Positions 1 to 14,002 are shown, counted from the first letter of the stretch. The stretch: DNA of 64,000 nt from Fasciolopsis buskii (GCA_008360955.1 LUCM01010509.1:1-64000); one strand, 5' to 3'. The notes: generated by a model from the letters alone, not told the origin. Numbers and translations: made by a program.

Positions 1-1368
1 CGTTACAACGGTAGGGAATAACTCATCAAAGGGAATATCCGAAGTAGCTGTGGGGGCCCCCGACGGGAATATCATAAGCAAAGAGCGACAACACAAGATA
101 TTTATACAACAGCCCGTTGAGCAACACATCTCTCAGTCCTTCAGTACAACGCCCCAAATGCAAAGAGACCGCTCGCGGATTGGGCATTTTTTCAGTAAAA
201 ACCAATCAAAGATCCTAAAATCAATGAGCGCCGCGATGCGAGCTAAAAGTGCCCGACGCTGGGCGGCTCCACTTTAAAGGATTACAGCTGCATCCGGCTC
301 AAGTCTCGAATAGGCCCGTTTATTAATTTTTAGCACACGTGTTCTGTCAGCGATTTGTATCGCATCATATAAACGCGAACTATGATATAGCACTCTTGAT
401 TCTCGCAGAATTACTTGGAAACAGCATTTCATTGTACATAACCACCCCTTTATTTTTTCGCGCTTGGACAGTTGGTTTGACAGTAATCCCGTGGTTTTCC
501 TAACATTTTCCTTCTACAAACAGCTACACAAAACAGAAATGATGGAAGACGTAATTTGCTCATTTTCATCGGTTCCTCTGGGAATAGCGAAAGTACCTGG
601 CAATCACGTTCAGTGATTTACGTCCAATTTTAATGTAAAAGTGGAAATACTTGGCGGACTTGTTCCAGATTGATTTACAGCTTCAGCATTTCGACGATGA
701 ATACGTGATTCAAGGATCATGGGATCGTCAAAACTAGTAGACCGAATACTTTTACAAGGCATTACCCTAATCATACTGATGTTTCCCTAATGGAGCTTCA
801 CTGCATAGAACGCAACGGCACTCCGTCCTGTATCTTCTAAACGTACGGTACCATTGGCACTTGGACAGCCGAAACACAGCTTCTTAGGGAAGCAGGAAGC
901 TGAAAGTCTTTGCCTATGCTATACATATTAGATGGCAAATGTGACCGTTATAATAATACTGAGGCCGCAAATCTGATGTTGGTAATTACATCTATCGTGC
1001 TACTTAAGCGCCTAACTTCTCGCCGAACATCAACCAGATTACCCGTGCCAATTCACCTGCATAAATACAAGTGATATGTATTGCCCTCCTGCAACACGTT
1101 CTCACGGTGCCTTTCAGTGGCTTTCTGTTTACCGAAGACATTAAAGTGCTTTATCTAGGAGGACCACTCAAAACCCACTCAAAAATCACTCCTCTAAAGT
1201 ACGAACTAAATGAGCACATGCAGTAACTCTCCGCACAATGTTTTCGGAAACACTTACCAGTGGCATTTACTTATTACCTTGAAGTATTACATGCTCAGGT
1301 CACCAGTAGGTCACCATTTGAACAACAATGACGAGGATCACAATGCGGATGCTGCACAGCAGTGAAGT
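1..1368 (+). repeat. Copy A of a near-identical duplication (other copy at 4559-5096)
   Basis: Bases 1-95 match 4559-4653 and bases 926-1368 match 4654-5096 in the same orientation. I saw only one mismatch over roughly 540 aligned bases (caacaatgacg here, caacattgacg in the other copy). The match begins at the first base of the window, so this copy probably extends to the left. It stops at the single N at 1369. A near-perfect repeat ending exactly at an N suggests two allelic contig ends placed side by side rather than a biological duplication. Confidence 0.9.
96..925. other. 830-bp segment present only in copy A
   Basis: This block interrupts copy A relative to the copy at 4559-5096. The trinucleotide aca occurs on both sides (93-95 and 923-925), which fits a 3-bp target duplication or simple microhomology. 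I see no terminal inverted repeats, no poly-A tail and no recognisable protein, so it could equally be a deletion in the other copy. It may be an insertion/deletion polymorphism between haplotypes. Confidence 0.7.
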
Positions 1369-1369
1369 N
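1369..1369. other. Assembly gap (single N)
   Basis: One undetermined base marks a contig join. Sequence order across this point should not be trusted, because the bases to its left repeat a segment found 3.2 kb further right. Confidence 0.9.
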
Positions 1370-1574
1370 GGAGCACGGGTAAGTGGTTCCATCCAAACAG
1401 GACTATAATGCTTGAAAGAGAGATAAAAGACGGACGGCGGTCTGGCCTAGCTGCCAGCTGCAGATTAAGAAGCGTTCAATCTTACGAGCAGCTCAGAGAA
1501 GGAAGTTACTGGGGCGCATGATGCAATTCAAAATATATGGACGGTGGCTGAGGAATCCCGTGTTTCGTTTTATG

Positions 1575-1589
1575 TATATATATATATAT
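1575..1589. repeat. (TA)n microsatellite
   Basis: A short run of alternating T and A that passes into AT-rich flanking DNA. Confidence 0.8.
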
Positions 1590-2538
1590 TTAAATAGTTG
1601 GGCTGGCTAATCTACTATGTGGATCGTCTACACTATGGGTAAAAAGAATGAGCCGGTATTTAATAGGACGGACAGGGAATAACTGCTGCTGACAAAAATA
1701 TTGATCGAACCACAAAGATAATCGCACTAGTGATTGACTAAATTCCACTTGGTATTCAAAGATTAAATTTCCTTGCAGGGGGCCGTGCTTTTTGAAACAA
1801 TAAATGGTCGGGGCCAGTGGGCATGATAAATATAAACGGTCACTATGGGGACAGCAGACACGACATAGGACTCTATTCGCCGCGATAGTCTGAGGTCGGA
1901 ATCGGCCAAAATCGACAGATATCGATGAGGCATGATAAAGAAAGAGTTCAAGACGTTTGCCTTATTTCGCCTGGAGGGTATAGTTTGGGTTCGTCAGAAA
2001 CAAGGTGATTTCTACGGGCCGGTCATTTGCAGGAAGAGAGGAGCTAATGGAAAGTAGGGGTGCGGGTGATAATGAAATTTTCAAAAGACGGCTGCAGATT
2101 ATGGTTACCACACCGTGTTGGCGACGAAATCGCCCACATACAAACCTTGCAATTCAGTCATCGTCGTGCTTCCGGATATCTGCTGCAATTCCCCTTGGAT
2201 TATTATTCTACAGTTTGTTACTAAGAACCCGATCTCCCACTGATGGTAACCAAAGGATCCAACGTCATTTCACATAACCATTGGTAACTTTATTTACCCC
2301 ATTCAAGCTACTTCTAATTTTCTTCCTCATATTTGATTGCGTTTTCCCCCGCAGAACCTTAAAGCAATGATTCACCGTTGTGTATGTCATTTTCTGCTCA
2401 TCTCCACGCTTCCAAACGGATTTCGTATATTTTCTTATTTGCAAAAGCCACCGGAAAATGCATGGTCTTTAGCTTCCAATCCCATTTTGAAATTACCAGT
2501 TTGTTGTCTACCTCCGTTTTTTCCTCTAGTCGTTTTAG

Positions 2539-2778
2539 CTAGGTTTGCGAATTGTTCATCCGCCACTCTTGATTCATCGACTTTATTTGTCGTAGATTAT
2601 CTTCCGTGGGCATTGCGTGAACCCGTAACATTTTGAACACTTCGGCCACATCTTGACATTTGTCAATGCCCTCCAAACGAATTTTGCGCCCAAGGCATAC
2701 GCAATTGGTGCGTCTAAACGCAGAGCATTGGGCTAAACAGTACTCGTGTTGACCTGCTGGTAATTTTGTAATATCACC
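2539..2778 (-). other. Unassigned cysteine-containing open frame
   Basis: Read on the minus strand, this frame is open for 79 codons between stops. It contains several cysteines, including the stretch EYCLAQCSAF and later CVCLGRK, then a more polar helical-looking part with EVFKMLRV and NLRQIKSMNQEW. I do not recognise the family. There is no early ATG and no strong splice acceptor or donor at the ends. It could be an exon, a fragment of an unrecognised transposon, or chance. Confidence 0.15.
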
Positions 2779-4558
2779 TCACCCGTTTTCCGACTCCGTC
2801 TTTGAGCTATGTTGCTCGGTGTGTTGTAGCAACATTGTGATGCCTCATCGTGCAAGCAAGCATGGCTCTTGGAGTTTTCGAGAACTACACCATTATTACT
2901 ATTTTTATTACTATCATAAATCTGTAAGTTTAATGTGCCCGGAATTCCAGTTCATCATGTGCCAGGGCTCCATTAATAGCAGAACCGCCCAGCAACCCCA
3001 ATCAAGCCGTAAACTTGGAGTTGGTTTGCCCCCTTGTTGCATTTGGTCTGCTCCTGAGAATCACCTCTCGGCAACCACAATCCCTCCGGCTTCGTTTTCC
3101 CTGGTTCTGGCAATCAGCTGCATCCACCTATTCTTTATTCCTCATGCACTGATGGGAACGACCCCCGTACTTGCTTCCACTCTAGGGTTTACCCTAACAT
3201 TCCCTGGCCCTCCCCTCTGTGACTTGCCATTCGTTGTATTTGCCACCTGACGCGTTATTCTGACATACCTTTAACACAGCTAATTACTTGCTCTTGAAGA
3301 AAAGTTTAAATTTTTTAAGAGCTTCAAAATTTTACTAAAATTATATTTAGTTGATGTGCGTGCATTTTTCTTGGCCGTAGTCTGTGACGCTTTTGATCTT
3401 GAACTGATTTCACCTCAGATCGTGCTATGGTATACAACGTATTCCATCGTTCCTATCTTTGTACACAACAGGTGGTTTGTGGATTTATTTTTCTTTCAAA
3501 CGTTTTCATAACTCCCAAAAGCCGTAGCTCCAAAGGAATGTGGGACTCAAATTCATTGTCTTTTTCCTGGTTAACTTGTTTCTGTTATCTTGGTCCGCAC
3601 CTTTGGCGCCTCTTAGTCTTAGCCTGGCGGCCTAGTTTGCCTTGAGGCCCCTCCTGTGGACGCACAGTCTAGACAGTATCTTAATGTGAGTCACCATCAT
3701 CATAATGTTTGACGCTCACTTTTCTTAGCTGTTAATTAGCTTTTTGTTCCGGAAACATTTTCTGAATTTTTCGGTCTGTTTAATTGTAAAGCCTTTTGAC
3801 CAAGCGTATTTCGCTATTCCGGCCTAACTTTGATTGCTCTTTCTGACCTTGTAGTCAATACGATCCAAATGAATGCGCTATTACAGGTTCAGTGGGTTCT
3901 CATCGTGAATAATCCATTTCCTTCATTAGATTAGGATGTAACCTGCCTACGTTCACATCTTTGGTTTATTTCGCCAATCGCACTAATACACTTGCCCAGA
4001 CCTCCTTTCAGATGACATCACTGTCCCACTTCAAAATGACCATGCTTCACCGCCAGAATTACAGGGCACAAAAATTACAAATCTTTAGCTGACGCTTATC
4101 TCCGGTCTGTGAAAACCGTCGAGATCTTCAGGGACACGGAGAGGACAACTTAAAACTTTGCAGGCAAGAACATGGATTTGCTTAATAATCAACAATTGTT
4201 GGGGCCTTTACTATCGCGAACTTACCTTTCCTGTATGGAGGAACAACTTAATTTCTGAGAACCATAATGCACCCAAAAGTGGCCTGGATGCAGTCACTGC
4301 TGAAACACAGGCGGATAAAGTAATTCTACAGTGCCATTCTTTTTGCCATTCCTGAAAAATTACCATTACTAACCTTTACATCATCAACTTCAACTGCTTG
4401 CAGTAAGGCTAATCACCCACTACCGCATTAGGCCGCATACAACATTGACCCGCAATTCTGTCCTTCATTGTTTACGTTCCCCAATCAGACGCCGGCCGAG
4501 CCGCTGAGCGGAAGCAACAGTGAAGACGCCGCGATTCGTGCTTGTTTCCATGATCAGG

Positions 4559-5096
4559 CGTTACAACGGTAGGGAATAACTCATCAAAGGGAATATCCGA
4601 AGTAGCTGTGGGGGCCCCCGACGGGAATATCATAAGCAAAGAGCGACAACACATATTAGATGGCAAATGTGACCGTTATAATAATACTGAGGCCGCAAAT
4701 CTGATGTTGGTAATTACATCTATCGTGCTACTTAAGCGCCTAACTTCTCGCCGAACATCAACCAGATTACCCGTGCCAATTCACCTGCATAAATACAAGT
4801 GATATGTATTGCCCTCCTGCAACACGTTCTCACGGTGCCTTTCAGTGGCTTTCTGTTTACCGAAGACATTAAAGTGCTTTATCTAGGAGGACCACTCAAA
4901 ACCCACTCAAAAATCACTCCTCTAAAGTACGAACTAAATGAGCACATGCAGTAACTCTCCGCACAATGTTTTCGGAAACACTTACCAGTGGCATTTACTT
5001 ATTACCTTGAAGTATTACATGCTCAGGTCACCAGTAGGTCACCATTTGAACAACATTGACGAGGATCACAATGCGGATGCTGCACAGCAGTGAAGT
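4559..5096 (+). repeat. Copy B of the duplication (uninterrupted form)
   Basis: This copy matches 1-95 joined directly to 926-1368. Upstream it continues into 1370-4558 and downstream into unique sequence from 5097, so it looks like the properly embedded copy. It carries no recognisable gene. Confidence 0.9.
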
Positions 5097-8000
5097 ATCA
5101 AGTTATCGGTACTTATTCCCAGGCGTAATAGCAAACCGTTGCCGGTGAATGGTTTACGACGGTAGCTCTGAAATATAGTGACACACTGCAACCCATGCAA
5201 ATTAAAGATGCAAACGGAGCAAGCCTTTCCATAACTCAGCGCCAACAACGTGTAGAGTGTGGTTTAGGTGGTGCGCACAAACAAATGGGGTAAAACTTGG
5301 CGCCCACGCCTCAGAGAATAACGATTACTAATGCTTCTCCATTTGGTTCCGTACGCTTCTTGGAGGACTGCGCTATTTAACTTATCGAAAACAGCCTGGG
5401 AATGAAACCGCTTGAAAACTACCCCAGAAGTGGTTTTCATGCCACATGGGTTCAGCATTGAGACTGTGCGCTTCACGGATGTCAACTCACCCGTGAAGTT
5501 CGATAGTCTAGTTTCAATTTAGTTTGCTATTTTGCTAGATTCTGCCAGCACGGCTGTGACGCTTAAACGTTTTTCACGTACCGACTTCTCTGACATTGTG
5601 AGCATAAGATACTGGGTTTCCGACGGCTGAGCCCTCTTGTTGGCTCTCCTTGGCATTGGTTGCCAATGGACCGTTGGTTAAGGCTTAGTAGTCTTATGGG
5701 TTTAGTGCTATGCAAAGGTTACGTTCAGCCAGGTGATCTGCTGGGGGTATAGAAATGGATCAGTTAAAATAATCCGCGAGCCTGTCTGGTTTCTACTGAA
5801 CAGGGCAGAATTAGCTCGGATATAATGTAGACAAACATATGTTTAAGTTTCATCGTGTAATCTTAGACGCCTTGGGTTCAAATAATGAATCGTAGCCGCA
5901 GAGTTACGAGAGTGTAATCGCGAGAAAAGATAGAAAATGGGATTATTACTGAAAAACGTTCAACCACTGGAAAATTCTTGCTGTTTCCCGCATAATTTGT
6001 GTAGCAAATCAATCACTTTTTGTATTACGTTCACAATAAATATTGCAAAAATGGGAGATATTGGTTAATTCGAATTCATTTTCGTTCGCTCTAGGATACT
6101 TCTTGTCTAAATTTAGCTGGAAAGCAAGAGAACAAAGAATAATTGGACGCATTTTGGCGATAGCATCTACTGTGTCAAGTAAGATGGAAGTTAGAGGATA
6201 ATAACCGTAGGTGGGTTGGAAAACCAATATCTGACCACCAATAAAATCCAGTGTTTATCTGGATCAGCGAAGTGCCCGTGTCTAAGGCAGGTGGCTCGCA
6301 ATCGAAACGATTTAAGCAAACATTAGTCAACTTTCGAACTAATTATTCATTAGAGAAACTCTGAAACAGATAAACTGGAATCAGTTTTTATTGTAGTGCC
6401 GGAAACTTAAGGCCCAGCGTTTGGAGCGGTCTAACTGTAGTCAGGGGCAGTGCCTCTAAGCATAAACATTGGTTATGAAGCTTTTCGTTGGTTCTAGTTG
6501 GGTTGCAATACAGTTGATCCTAACCCGAACCTGATGCGTGGTTAAAATGACATCGTAAGTTCTAAAGCAGAAAGTTGCGAAAGTCTGCTTGCATTTTTGT
6601 TTGAAAACCGTATTTTTCCTGGAATTTTAGTTTGAAGCCCTGAAGCTTTACACAAATAATTGGCTTTCCGCCATCTTCCCCGGATTCACATGAGACGGCA
6701 CATATGACCCAAGTCTCGGCTTTCTTGTGGCATTGTTTAATGACCTACATAGTTGCGAATCCAACTCAAGCTCATATGAGACCATGGTAGGCAGCGTTCC
6801 GAGATACTTGTCCACTGCACCAGGGCATCGATAGTCATTCACCTCAAAACAAAGAAAATTGATAAAGGAAGAAAATCCATATGAAAAAAACAAACAGGCT
6901 ATTTTTGAAGATGCATGCTGTCAAATATGAATGAATCATTTTCGACATATTTGAACAGTCGTCACCCATCCTCAGAGACAGTCCAGTTTTATCCATGACT
7001 TTTAAATCCTATTTCATGTGGCGAAAAATTACCACCATCCTTTATTCCAGTCGGCTACACCGCCTTAATTAGGCCTTTGTCGTAGAATTCTACCCTGAAA
7101 GAATAAATGTGTTTATTTACTTCAAAACTGCCCTTCTATTCAGTATTTTCCGCATGCAATCTGGTCTTGAACAACGTCTAATTTACCTCCACCAGTGCCA
7201 CCATCTGAAGTCACAAAACTTTCAGCGCGTGCTACAACGACCAATAATTTTTCCTCTCATTAGTACATCATGACTGCTGGCTGGAATATCTTACAGCTTC
7301 GTCGTCTCTCTTTTCTTCATGGGACGGCTCGGCATTCGTTCACCGCTTCAAATTTCGAGTCGCATCCATGCGTTTGCCCTTTGCAAAACAATATGTGCAA
7401 CGGAGTACCGCTCGTATTACATCGAAGCATGCAATTGCCTCTAATAGAATCATATCATTCGAGTATTCACGATCTCGCAAATGATCACTTAAATATGCCC
7501 CAGCTCTGGGACGCACGATTGGTTAGAGGAGCACGAAATGAGTCGACTAACTCAAGCGAACCGCTTCCATTACTCATTACCAAGCACAGTTTCTTCTCTT
7601 CACCCGCCCAAGGCAATCAGAAATGCTCCAACACCCTGATATAGACTCCAGTCGCCGATCTATGCCTTTATAACTGAACAAATCTGCTTCAGTCCGGTGT
7701 TCATCGCACATGTACTACTTTTCCAAATTTGCCCATGTAATCCAAATTGTTCTCCATTCAGATCCCCTGCGTCCGCAATCATTTTCCTCCGTGTCCCGAA
7801 TCTGATTTGTAGGTTTGCACCATTTCCTCATCGTAGTGCACTTAATCAGTGATGCTGCTCGGTTCATTACATCGATCCAGGATTTCTCTCTTTTACACAA
7901 ACTTGTCATTTCTCGATGTTATCTGCCCTTGGAATTATCTATTACAGCGTCATAACCGTCGTGAATGGTGCTTGACCATGCATCATTCAGTCAAATTTTG

Positions 8001-11000
8001 GTATTCTCCCTGCTCCTTACGGCCGTTCTTTCGTCGGACTAGCGCAGCATGCGAGCCCAATCGAGATCTTTTTGGTCACACTCTGCCATTTACTCCAGGC
8101 TTCCTATTTTCTGCCCCGATTAAGTACCCATTGATGCATTTGGACAAACATGACCCTGCGGTTGCATTTGTTTTGGTCTGGTGCAGGCTTCCTGGATATT
8201 TTTGAATTACCGATGGTCTTTTCCCAAACACTGGCACAGTAAAGCTGTGATTTTATTCATCTTTGCGTTCGGTTTTATGTATGCATTAGACCGCAAATAT
8301 TTGGCTGTAATGCTCACGTAAACTACTCTCGTCATATTGTGTTTATACCTCAGCGCAAATTTCTGTGAAATCAACAAATATTCACACTGTTATGCTTATC
8401 TTACGGGTAGTTAAGTGCAAAACTTTTCTCTCCTTCTCAGAACAGACTCTCAATGTGAAATGCTGCGGTAAATAATAATTGTCTCTCCGCTTTCTGCGAT
8501 ACCATTCAGGTCCACCAACTATTCTGTATCATGAAGTAAGCTGCCAAACATTTGTTGTTGATCTCTGCCGCATCTGCAACTTTCAAAATCAAAGCGGAGA
8601 TGCGTTGGCGGCATAGAGTTTAGTTACCGCGCTTATTTATTTACGAAACAGTGATGAAATGTTTTTAGGGTCAGAGCAAATCACGGTAACTAAGGCTAAG
8701 TATCACTTTAGCGTCTCACTTTGCAACACAGTTCAGGTGACCGGCGTAATCAATTAGCGATTTTGCAAATTTCAGCCAATGACGCGTTTAGTTCGATCCT
8801 CCTTGAAACATACCCTAGCCGTTCTTCTATCTCGCCTCCCAGAACCTTTTCCTGTTTTCTCCTAGCTTTCCTCTATACCCCAGTCCCATTTATTTTCACC
8901 CAGCCTATCAATGAGACCTCAATAATTTATTTCTTAATACCTGCTCTTTGCTTCCATAGGCTTGTCGTGCGAAGAGAATTGTTGAGAACTTGATAGCATG
9001 AGACCATCTTTCCTCCCAATAGCGGGCTTCACTTAATCCTGAGTAGTTGCATGCGAATTACTTTATCTTACCTCCCTCAAGGCAATGATTATCTTCCCGT
9101 TCTAGCTGATATGGTTCACTGCGTGCTCACTCAAGGATGGACTATTCTTAATCGTATCCCTCACCAGACCCTCCCCTACGCTTATTCTGCAACTGCGAGT
9201 CGATTACAAATTTGTCGTCATTCTGGATTTTCTGTTTATCCGCTCAATTTAGCTCGTCGGCTGCGTTTTCTGCATCTTTTTCTTATCGCTGTCAAATCCA
9301 ATGATTTCAGAAGGCCCATTTTTCCTCTGGTCAGACTTGAAACACCACTCTGATTACGCCCGTTACATATCCTCCCATCCCAACCAGCTGCATATCAATG
9401 CATGTTCACTCCACCTGGTTATTTTACCTGCTTTAATCTGCAGAGATTATTTTACTCAGAACTGAATATTTATATATGTGCGTAACTTACTTGTATGTCC
9501 ATATAGGTGTATACAGTTATTTGATTTTCTTTTTGAACTATTGTCTTCTGTGAACTCAGTCATCAGCCCTCATTCTTCCTTAAGCTGTCCCCAAAAGGAT
9601 CTGTGCTTCCGTCATGTAACTTCCGATATCTAGCCTAGTTCGCCCTCGAAATTCATCAGTGCCGCCTCATCCAGCGTTTCCTTTTTTCTAAGGAAAATTT
9701 CTGGGACCAAATAGCGCAATCGTCCCATGTCTACAATTATGAGATGTCGTACATATTATACAAATTATTCTGGATGATTTTCTCCAGGTTCATTTGTGTT
9801 AAACTATAACAACTTTTTGTTGCCTCCTCCATCTTCTTGTTTTGGTAATCTTGATGGATAAAGCAGATAATGATACTCGGGTAGCCCAGACACTTCTGAG
9901 CTTGGCAGCTGATGGTAGATCAAACTCTTTCTGAGACTAGGACGGGATGAAATAGTTGTAGGCCACAATCGAATAACGACCACCAGAATTCTGCTCAGGA
10001 TTATCCCGTCTGCAAGACCCATCAAGTGTTCACTTTCGTCAATATATATAACCGTCCCGAAACTGATTTTTTCAATACCTACGTGGACTAGAGTCCTTTT
10101 TATCTCAAAGACATGAAACTGCAAGCCCCTACTTACATTTCTCTAACTTGAATCCGCCTATCACTGACGTAAGTTTGCGTTAACTACTTTAGCACTGGGC
10201 CCGGTTAGGTTCAACGCTTTGGCCAGTGCACATCTGGCGAGCAGCTTAGATGCACCCACGAGCCTGTACGTTCAAGTTGGTGGATCCCACCTCCTACCAT
10301 CACCTCCGGAAGGCTTTTTCCCGTTGCATTTACCACCCGATTAGCTACAATTCTTAGCACCCTAATGCTTAATAACTTACTGCCCCAAAATCTCATGTGC
10401 ACTTTACTCCACCAAGTCGTTCCCCTCCCAAAATTCTTCACATCCAAGGGATATTTCAGACCTCACTAGAGCATAATTATATCTTGCTTGTTCTTCAAAA
10501 ACGTCGAGTCTTTCCGAATGTCACTTCCGCACCGCTGAACTTGCAGGTGAGCTTTTTTGGTTCTCAGAGCTCCGGCGCATGACCTAACAAATTGTGGCCT
10601 CAGAGGGACTTGCCTTGGTCTAGTTTCTAAACGGGCTGACCGAATGATTTCTCTCTTGAATTACTGCCTCGCTGTTTCACCCAGGCAAACATTCTGGAAT
10701 GTCAACCAAGGTTAATACTGCAGCAGAAAAATAACCGCACCCAACTTTGCTTAGGTTTTAGCAAATTTTGAGTTCTTATCCGGCCTCAGCCAAGAGATAT
10801 TTCGAGAAAACCAACATTTACACTTTTACACCCCATTATTTTATCCGGCCTCACTCGCTTCTCGGCATTTTTTCCCTTTGATTATATCGTCTATCTTTTG
10901 TGAAGTAGGTTGAACAACGGGTTATGGTGCATTTCGACCCAGCTTTCTTGGGGAGAAGGAATCCGGCGAGCTTAGGCGTCGAATTCGTAGTATGCGTCGG

Positions 11001-14000
11001 TTTTGACAAGAAGCAGTAGGTCGGGTATAGTTGTGGAGATTGTAGATGTCAACAAGTTATAGGAAGTGTAAAACATGGAGGTACAATAGATCATTTCTTA
11101 GAAAAGTTGACTGGCTTGAAGATTGGAGACGGGGATCGTGTGTGAAACCAGGTGTGAATTATTGTGTTGCGTCCTCGTTGCAACGGGCAGTAAGGTGCAC
11201 TATTTTGTCGACTTTCCACCAACTTACGCTTGTTTATTAGCATCCCTGGCACATCACGCGAATCACTTACTTCCATGGTGTCAGCCCGCCGGAGGTTGAA
11301 TTCAAGCTCGAGGGTTCTGAAACAGGAGGCATACATCTGGTCTAGTTCCGCACCAGCAGTGAGTTATAGATGCGTCTGAATATAATAAGGATTGGCCAGA
11401 ATGATACCATCAACCGATAAGTACAAGCAATGACGTGAACGGGACAGAGATAAGTGGCATGGTAATGGAAGATGAAATGGGGTGAAATGTGCCCAAACAC
11501 AGAGTGGGAAATGCACTTTGTTGTAAGTCGCAAAGGGTGCTGCATTTGGTCTTTGATGAGATACTCGCAAAATTATTGCTGTGAGGAACTTTTTAGGAAG
11601 TAAAATAACCAGATTGTAAAGACAGGCGAACCAGAGAGACATACTGTAATACCGGAGTGCTGTTGTACCTCGGGTAGGACATCGCGAAGCCAATTTGTGG
11701 CACTGTCTCAAGATAATTCGGATTGTACGAAAGTATGTGGGCGTTTGTGTGGGCACGGGTTGCCATCGCAACAGAGTTTTCGGGATTTCAGTTGGCGTGG
11801 CTAAGGAAAGAAGAAAACGATAAAAAAAACTACGTGGAGGATTGCACTAGTTGCCATTTGGCATGCGGCCTAATAGTTTATGGGCTCCTAAAATATTTTG
11901 TGTTAGTCAACGGTAGGCGTAGCATCGTCTTCCATCCGAAAGCCTTTGCGGTGAATTTCTAATGGATAGTGTGCAGCCTTAGACGCATATGGTTGAATCA
12001 TAAAAGAGCGGAAATGGGAACGTGGGTTATGTAACGAAGGGCTCTGCTCCACTGGTAAAACAAGAACGCCATAGCAGAACACATGATAAGTCAGAAGAAA
12101 AAGCGGTGGACCGTGTTTTGGCACTTCCTCTTTCTCAGGGCCAGTCATAGGCGGGTGAGATACAGGCCCACTGATGAATACGGTCCCTCACTTTGACAGC
12201 CCAAAATCTATATTGTTGAGCCCATCGATATGTACCCGTGAGTGCTTTTTGCCTATCAGAGGAATGATGCATCACATATACAAAGTTTCCACAGTTCATT
12301 TGGTTGGCCAAAATTTTACTCGTTGAAGTAATTTTTGTAATTACAGGGGCTGGTTTGTTTTCTATACGTCCTGACAACAACAGGAACTTTTCGCCACCGT
12401 AGTCAATGTATTCGAAGAGGGCTGGAAGTTGGAGAAATGGGGAGTCAACAGGAGAGAAGGGACGTCTGTTACGGCTGCCGGCCTCCCTCAACTTCGACTG
12501 TCAATGCAGTCGGACGCTGCCCGGGGACAATTCTGGGTACTTCATTCGGAAACTTTTGCCCTGGAAACCTGAAGAGGTAAAGCATGACTGGAATTTTAGA
12601 GATATACGGGAAAATTGGAATTTCTGACAAGCAGAACCAAGGACAATTAAGGTATGTGGTACCGGCGGAGTGAAGGCAATCCAATTAGATTAAGATTTGT
12701 AGGTCATTGTTGGGTATTGAGAGCATGATTAAGATCGGTGATTCTGACTGTTTCGGAGAATTTGGGAGGAAATCGCCTGCATTATAAGCGGATGGTGACG
12801 TGCCTTGGGAACAACTGCTTTCTCATAGGTGTGACCTTTCATCGTTAGGGTTCTTTTTAAATCAAGGACCTTGGATGCGATGAGAAAATTGTTTACTACT
12901 CCCCAAAACACATCTGGGAAGCTGAAGCCCGGGTGCTAAATTCACCGTACTTCAAACGTTTATGTTCTTCTCACAGAAGAATTGAGTGCTCAAGGTAAGC
13001 TTTGTGGGAGGAGTAGGCGAGGTAAAAATCTTGGCTTAAAGGATATGAGCGCGGTTCTGTAAAAGTGAAAGCAAGAGAGAAAAATACCATATTCTTGCTT
13101 GGCCTGATGAAAAGAAAAAAATTAGATCTCAGGCGGCGAAGCCAGAGGGGCACTAGATGGAACAGGTGGCACCCCTAATAATATAAGAGAGGAAACACAA
13201 GCAAGAATATTGTTGAATTTACTTTGTATTTTCTTGGAGGCCACAACTGCAGTTGCAGGCTTACTGGACGATTATGAAGCCTTATTCCAAGGGGGTTTCG
13301 AAATTTGTCCTATATGTCTTAGTTCGTTTGGCCTTGGGGGCTAACCATGCTGGCTATTTCGGGTGGTAGAAAATAGGCGTAAACAAAATAGTCAGACGAC
13401 GTTCAAAAAATCTTCCCAAATCATGCTTTTGGACTGGCATTAGCCTCTGCAAACAATAGTGGAGAACAAAATGCTGTTTCGAGTATGTGCTCCCAGGCAC
13501 GACAGCTAATCCTGCCTCCATATCGGTGTGACCCATTTCCGATTGCCCTATACTTCAAGAACCCAGCTGAAAAGGCGGCAACTCCCATTTTCTCGGATAA
13601 GTGCAGTATACATTTTAGGCCATTTTGATTTCATCTGGGTTTGGGTGACTTTGATTTTGCTCGCCATTGGGCAACGCTTCCAATTTGTGTTACATATTTC
13701 ACCTCATTAGGTTTTGTTCGTTTTACTGTTGCGCCTTTGCCGCTGACCCCGATTGGTCATCCTAATTTCCGCCTAATTTCAGTTTTAAAGGTAGCGAATA
13801 CAAGAGAAATCACTCCTATATGTTGGGGTCGTTTATTCCATAGGGAGGAATATTGGATGATGAAGAATGTTTTCCTAAGTGCTACCCTTGTCGTAGGAAT
13901 TAACACCAAGAACCCAGTGCATCACAAGCCATAGCAAGTTATTCTTTACTTGAGGTGCGGAGATGCACACATTTATAACAATAACCTAAGGTTGAACGGT
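5097..14000. other. 8.9 kb with no recognised gene
   Basis: Many short open frames exist in all six frames, but none resembles a protein family I know or shows a convincing exon with matching splice sites. The longest (minus strand, 11364-11771, 135 codons) shows no recognisable domain. Base composition is uneven: the top strand is strongly pyrimidine-rich at about 7.0-10.9 kb and purine-rich at about 11.0-13.5 kb. This may reflect introns of oppositely transcribed genes. Confidence 0.45.
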
Positions 14001-14002
14001 AA

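Larger units (their letters stand above)
1370..4558. other. Non-coding stretch with no recognised gene
   Basis: I recognise no conserved protein, RNA gene or transposon domain here. The notable items are a short (TA)n run at 1575-1589 and a 79-codon stop-to-stop minus-strand frame at 2539-2778, listed separately. From about 2 kb onward the top strand is rich in T and C. Confidence 0.5.

Noticed and set aside
9804..10124. Minus-strand frame with HLMGLADGIILSRI as a reverse transcriptase
   Set aside because: Only a loose resemblance to an ADD box; no other conserved block surrounds it.
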